DNA from: Clostridiales bacterium
GTDB taxonomy: Bacteria > Bacillota > Clostridia > Saccharofermentanales > Saccharofermentanaceae
Direction of reading: 5' to 3'
DNA: 64,000 nucleotides
NCBI GenBank assembly: GCA_017649645.1
Contig: JAGCGK010000124.1
Coordinates: 136,233 to 200,232, forward strand
Positions 61,508 through 64,000 of the stretch are shown here, piece by piece. The stretch's first letter is position 1. Every line of letters begins with the position of its first letter. The notes beneath the pieces were generated by a model, which had not been told where the DNA came from, ran no database searches, and saw only the letters and a list, made by a program, of their open reading frames with translations. Made by a program: the position numbers and the translations under genes.

Positions 61508-61538
61508 GCGGCACACCGGGGGCACCACCTTGTGTCGC
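61508..61538 (+). other. Stem-loop between thiE and thiC region
   Basis: GCGGCACA pairs with TGTGTCGC (8 bp, one G-T) around a 15-nt loop. No T-run follows. It may be an mRNA processing or stability element. Confidence 0.45.
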
Positions 61539-61567
61539 TCAATAAAACGTAATGCAAAGGAGACTTT

Positions 61568-61681
61568 ATGAGAGCATTATCGAGCAGGAAAAGACCTGCA
61601 GGCGCCGGAACCTATCATGATACGGGTCCCGCGCGTCACATTGACAAGAATCTATATATTAACGGAGGAACCATATCATGA
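61568..61681 (+). CDS. 37-residue small ORF coupled to thiC
   Basis: AAAGGAG at good spacing precedes ATG 61568. The peptide is basic and Gly/Pro-rich (starts [20 protein letters not shown]). The stop codon overlaps the thiC start as ATGA, so ribosomes finishing here could restart on thiC. It may be a leader peptide or a remnant of a longer ThiC N-terminus (the segment [10 protein letters not shown] faintly recalls ThiC N-terminal regions). I do not recognise a family. Confidence 0.5.
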   Translation: MRALSSRKRPAGAGTYHDTGPARHIDKNLYINGGTIS

Positions 61682-62982
61682 GAGAGTACACAACTCAAAT
61701 GGATGCTGCAAAGCGCGGTATCATCACACCTGAAATGAAGGCAGTTGCTAAAAAGGAGTACAGGACCGAAGAAGAGATCAGAGATCTCGTTGCAAAAGGT
61801 CAGGTAGCTATCTGTGCCAACAAGCTTCACACATGTATCGACCCGAACGGTGTAGGATCGATGCTCAAGACAAAGATCAACGTTAACCTCGGAGTATCAA
61901 GAGACTGCAAGGATTACGACATCGAGATGCAGAAAGTTATGGCTGCCGTAAACATGGGAGCAGAGGCTATCATGGATCTCTCTTCTCACGGAAACACTCA
62001 GCCTTTCAGAAAAAAGCTCACATCAGAGTGCCCTGCTATGATCGGTACGGTGCCTGTATATGACAGCGTCATCCACTATCAAAGAGATCTCGCTACACTC
62101 ACGGCAAGAGACCTTATCGACGTTGTAAGACTTCACGCTGAAGACGGAGTTGACTTCGTTACCCTTCACTGCGGTATCACGAGAAAGACAATAGAGCAGA
62201 TCAAGAAGCACAAGAGAAAGATGAATATCGTATCCCGTGGCGGCTCATTGATCTTCGCATGGATGTGCATGACAGGAGAAGAAAATCCTTTCTACGAATA
62301 CTACGATGAGATCCTCGACATCTGCCGTGAATACGACGTTACGATCTCCCTCGGTGATGCATGTCGTCCTGGTTGTCTTGCTGATTCCAGCGACGTATGT
62401 CAGATCGAAGAACTCGTCCGTCTCGCTGAGCTTACTAAGCGCGCATGGGCAAAGGACGTTCAGGTAATGATCGAAGGTCCGGGACACATGGCTATGGATG
62501 AGATCGAGGCAAACATGAAGATCCAGCAGAAGATGTGCATGGGAGCTCCGTTCTATGTCCTGGGACCTCTCGTAACAGATATCGCTCCCGGATATGATCA
62601 CATCACTTCAGCAATTGGCGGTGCTATCGCAGCATCCGCAGGTGCTGCTTTCCTTTGCTACGTAACACCTGCTGAGCACCTGGCACTCCCTAACGTTGAG
62701 GATGTTAAGCAGGGTATCATCGCATCAAGGATCGCAGCTCACGCAGCTGATATCGCGAAGAAGATCCCGCACGCACGTGACCTTGATGATCAGATGGCAG
62801 ATGCCAGAAGGACATTCGATTGGGATAAGCAGTGGGAGTGCTCCATCGATCCTGAGACAGCCAAGGCTATCCGTGACAGCAGAGCACCTGAGCATGATGA
62901 TACATGTTCCATGTGCGGTAAGTTCTGTGCAGTAAGAAGCATGAACAAAGCACTCGCAGGAGAGTATATCGATATTCTCTGA
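61678..62982 (+). CDS. thiC: Phosphomethylpyrimidine synthase ThiC
   Basis: A 434-residue radical SAM enzyme that makes HMP phosphate from aminoimidazole ribotide. It starts [20 protein letters not shown], the short form without the N-terminal domain of proteobacterial Thi[41 protein letters not shown] and the C-terminal cluster motif CSMCGKFC are present. GGAGG precedes the ATG. It closes the thi operon before a strong terminator. Confidence 0.98.
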   Translation: MREYTTQMDAAKRGIITPEMKAVAKKEYRTEEEIRDLVAKGQVAICANKLHTCIDPNGVGSMLKTKINVNLGVSRDCKDYDIEMQKVMAAVNMGAEAIMDLSSHGNTQPFRKKLTSECPAMIGTVPVYDSVIHYQRDLATLTARDLIDVVRLHAEDGVDFVTLHCGITRKTIEQIKKHKRKMNIVSRGGSLIFAWMCMTGEENPFYEYYDEILDICREYDVTISLGDACRPGCLADSSDVCQIEELVRLAELTKRAWAKDVQVMIEGPGHMAMDEIEANMKIQQKMCMGAPFYVLGPLVTDIAPGYDHITSAIGGAIAASAGAAFLCYVTPAEHLALPNVEDVKQGIIASRIAAHAADIAKKIPHARDLDDQMADARRTFDWDKQWECSIDPETAKAIRDSRAPEHDDTCSMCGKFCAVRSMNKALAGEYIDIL

Positions 62983-63008
62983 TTTTATTGTCAATAATCA
63001 GACTTTAT

Positions 63009-63048
63009 GAACTGTTTCCGTCTTTTCACGGAAGCAGTTCTTTTTTTT
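63009..63048 (+). terminator. Intrinsic terminator of the thi operon
   Basis: GAACTG-T-TTCCGT pairs with ACGGAA-G-CAGTTC (13 bp with one T-G pair) around a 6-nt loop, followed by eight T residues. Confidence 0.95.
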
Positions 63049-63231
63049 GACAAAATCCTTATAAAAAACAAGGCAACTCGTGATATATGCGCGTATACAA
63101 AGAGTGTTGCAATTGCTAACCTTAAATGTATCAGAGATTGTCAACAAAATAAGAATACCCTGTGTTTGATTATCAAAAAGATAAATATTTCAGGTTTACA
63201 CATGACATTCCATTTGAAAAGGAGAGAAAAC

Positions 63232-63606
63232 ATGAATAAAAAGATCTTAAGTGTTGTTCTGGCATTGGCATTATTCTTAGGCGTATATGCTATCATCCCA
63301 TTCCATTCACAAGATGTATCGGCAAGGGATTACTCCGGTGTCTACAGGGCTACAACATACATATACATTCCTATTTACGCTGAATCCGATTCAGAAAGAT
63401 ATACATATAATACCTACGGTATCCGTCAGGGTGATATGGTTGTTCTTAACAGTTCAGGATGTTTGGCTAATTGTCCATATGCAGACAGCATGGTGAAGTA
63501 TATTAACAGCGGAGCATTAAAACCGGTTTATGTATCATATGCTTCCGGTACTTATTATCTGTACAAAGGTGTTAAGATCGGATTAACAAACATAAAAAAG
63601 AAATAA
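63232..63606 (+). CDS. Small secreted protein of unknown function
   Basis: A 124-residue protein with a signal peptide (KKILSVVLALALFLGVYAII) probably cleaved near DVSA-RD. The mature part, of about 90 residues, is Tyr-rich (RATTYIYIPIYAESDSERYTY) with a Cys pair in SSGCLANCPY that could form a disulfide. I recognise no family. AAAAGGAGAGAAAAC gives a good ribosome site at ATG 63232; the frame is open from 63007 but that part covers the thiC terminator. The 180 nt upstream hold no convincing promoter. Confidence 0.75.
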   Translation: MNKKILSVVLALALFLGVYAIIPFHSQDVSARDYSGVYRATTYIYIPIYAESDSERYTYNTYGIRQGDMVVLNSSGCLANCPYADSMVKYINSGALKPVYVSYASGTYYLYKGVKIGLTNIKKK

Positions 63607-63639
63607 GATTAATGAAAGATGCGTAAACCTGTGTATTAA

Positions 63640-63666
63640 AAGAGGATGTCTCAATGACATCCTCTT
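63640..63666. terminator. Bidirectional terminator
   Basis: AAGAGGATGTC and GACATCCTCTT form a perfect 11-bp stem with a 5-nt loop, between convergent genes. The T-runs are short on both sides (TTATTT plus strand, TTTTAAT minus strand). Confidence 0.75.
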
Positions 63667-63669
63667 ATT

Positions 63670-64000
63670 TCATTTAACTATTTCCAACTCTATATCTTTT
63701 TCTTTGAGAAAGCCCGTCACCTGATCTTTATACTCTATCGGAATTCCGATCAGGGCACCGTCCTTGTCGCTGTTCGGGATGATATACATTCCGTGTTCCA
63801 TGATAAGAAGGCAATTGCAGTCTTCCCACTTGATATCCAGGGCATCGGATTCGTTGTCCTCATATTTGAAGCCTTCTTCTTCGAAAGTATAAGTTACGTT
63901 ACGGTCTTTTTTGATGCTCTTGTTAATGTTCAAAAGGAGTTTAATGTAGAAAGCGCCCACGATCAAAGTTCCAAGGAACGCACCTGCGAGACAGTAATAA
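63670..64000 (-). CDS. YcxB-like membrane protein, C-terminal part (cut by window edge)
   Basis: The frame stays open to the right edge, so the first part lies outside. What is visible is the end of a transmembrane helix (YYCLAGAFLGTLIVGAFYIK), then a cytoplasmic domain with TYTFEEEGFKYEDNESDAL and IKWEDCNCLLIMEHGMYIIP, a pattern I associate with YcxB-like C-terminal domains. The function is unknown. The YcxB assignment is tentative. Confidence 0.6.
   Translation of the reverse strand, partial: YYCLAGAFLGTLIVGAFYIKLLLNINKSIKKDRNVTYTFEEEGFKYEDNESDALDIKWEDCNCLLIMEHGMYIIPNSDKDGALIGIPIEYKDQVTGFLKEKDIELEIVK

Noticed and set aside
63007-63231. Longer N-terminus for the small secreted protein
   Set aside because: The extension runs through the thiC terminator and would bury the signal peptide; the ATG at 63232 has a strong ribosome site.

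Overview
The window comes from a low-to-mid GC Gram-positive anaerobe of the class Clostridia (Bacillota), most likely a gut or rumen fibre degrader. This is inferred from gene content, not from a marker gene: an electron-bifurcating NfnAB pair, FeoAB, a 434-residue ThiC, a thiSFGHE operon behind a TPP riboswitch, RNase J, a cobalamin-dependent MetH whose reactivation domain is a separate gene, many lipoproteins with Thr/Glu/Pro-rich linkers, DUF4214 proteins, a DUF6472 protein, and a lipoprotein GH10 xylanase. No rRNA, tRNA, CRISPR array, insertion sequence or phage gene was seen. The window looks like ordinary chromosome, densely packed, with many 1-8 nt overlaps between consecutive genes.

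Layout. 1-159: 5' end of gap. 435-10228 (minus strand): alaS, a lipoprotein, a HIT hydrolase, the free MetH reactivation domain, metH, trmB, pncA and nadE, i.e. translation, methionine synthesis and NAD salvage. 10300-12050: a WYL regulator and a small helical protein, with unusual repeats around their promoters. 12053-17076 (plus): DUF1015 protein, an FAD oxidoreductase and a DUF2298 multi-pass membrane protein. 17077-24376 (minus): proS, a transglutaminase/LRR exported protein and a MacB/FtsX-type ABC transporter with a coiled-coil ectodomain. 24546-27043 (minus): feoB, feoA and an overlooked 52-residue membrane protein. 27190-32482 (plus): pyk, an SH3b-3D cell-wall protein, rnj and a gamma carbonic anhydrase. 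32470-40344: a YD-repeat lipoprotein, nfnB-nfnA, a probable structured RNA gene (about 36010-36225), a nitroreductase, an SGNH hydrolase and the xylanase. 40513-45210: DUF6472 and PPOX-like genes, then two tandem DUF4214/YD-repeat secreted proteins. 45335-51630: MATE exporter with a divergent AraC regulator, a coupled polysaccharide deacetylase/GT-C pair that resembles ArnD/ArnT, and a transglutaminase-like lipoprotein. 51771-57881 (plus): PadR-HAAS-DUF4097, DUF937, then MoxR-DUF58-DUF4129-like. 57914-62982 (plus): TPP riboswitch, thiSFGHE, a 37-codon small ORF, and thiC. 63232-64000: a small secreted protein and a partial YcxB-like protein.

Themes. A large share of the window serves the cell surface: lipoproteins, YD-repeat proteins, SH3b-3D protein, LRR-transglutaminase, GT-C enzymes and the PadR-HAAS-DUF4097 module. 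The most promising unexplained items are the free-standing structured RNA between nfnAB and the nitroreductase gene, a perfect 10-bp palindrome (TTTTCGAAAA) recurring at the 5' ends of exported-protein genes, the tandem DUF4214 genes whose flanks and signal-peptide codons are nearly identical while the rest has diverged, long inverted repeats at the starts of the WYL-regulator and pyk genes, and the small ORF coupled to thiC. None of these was checked against a database.
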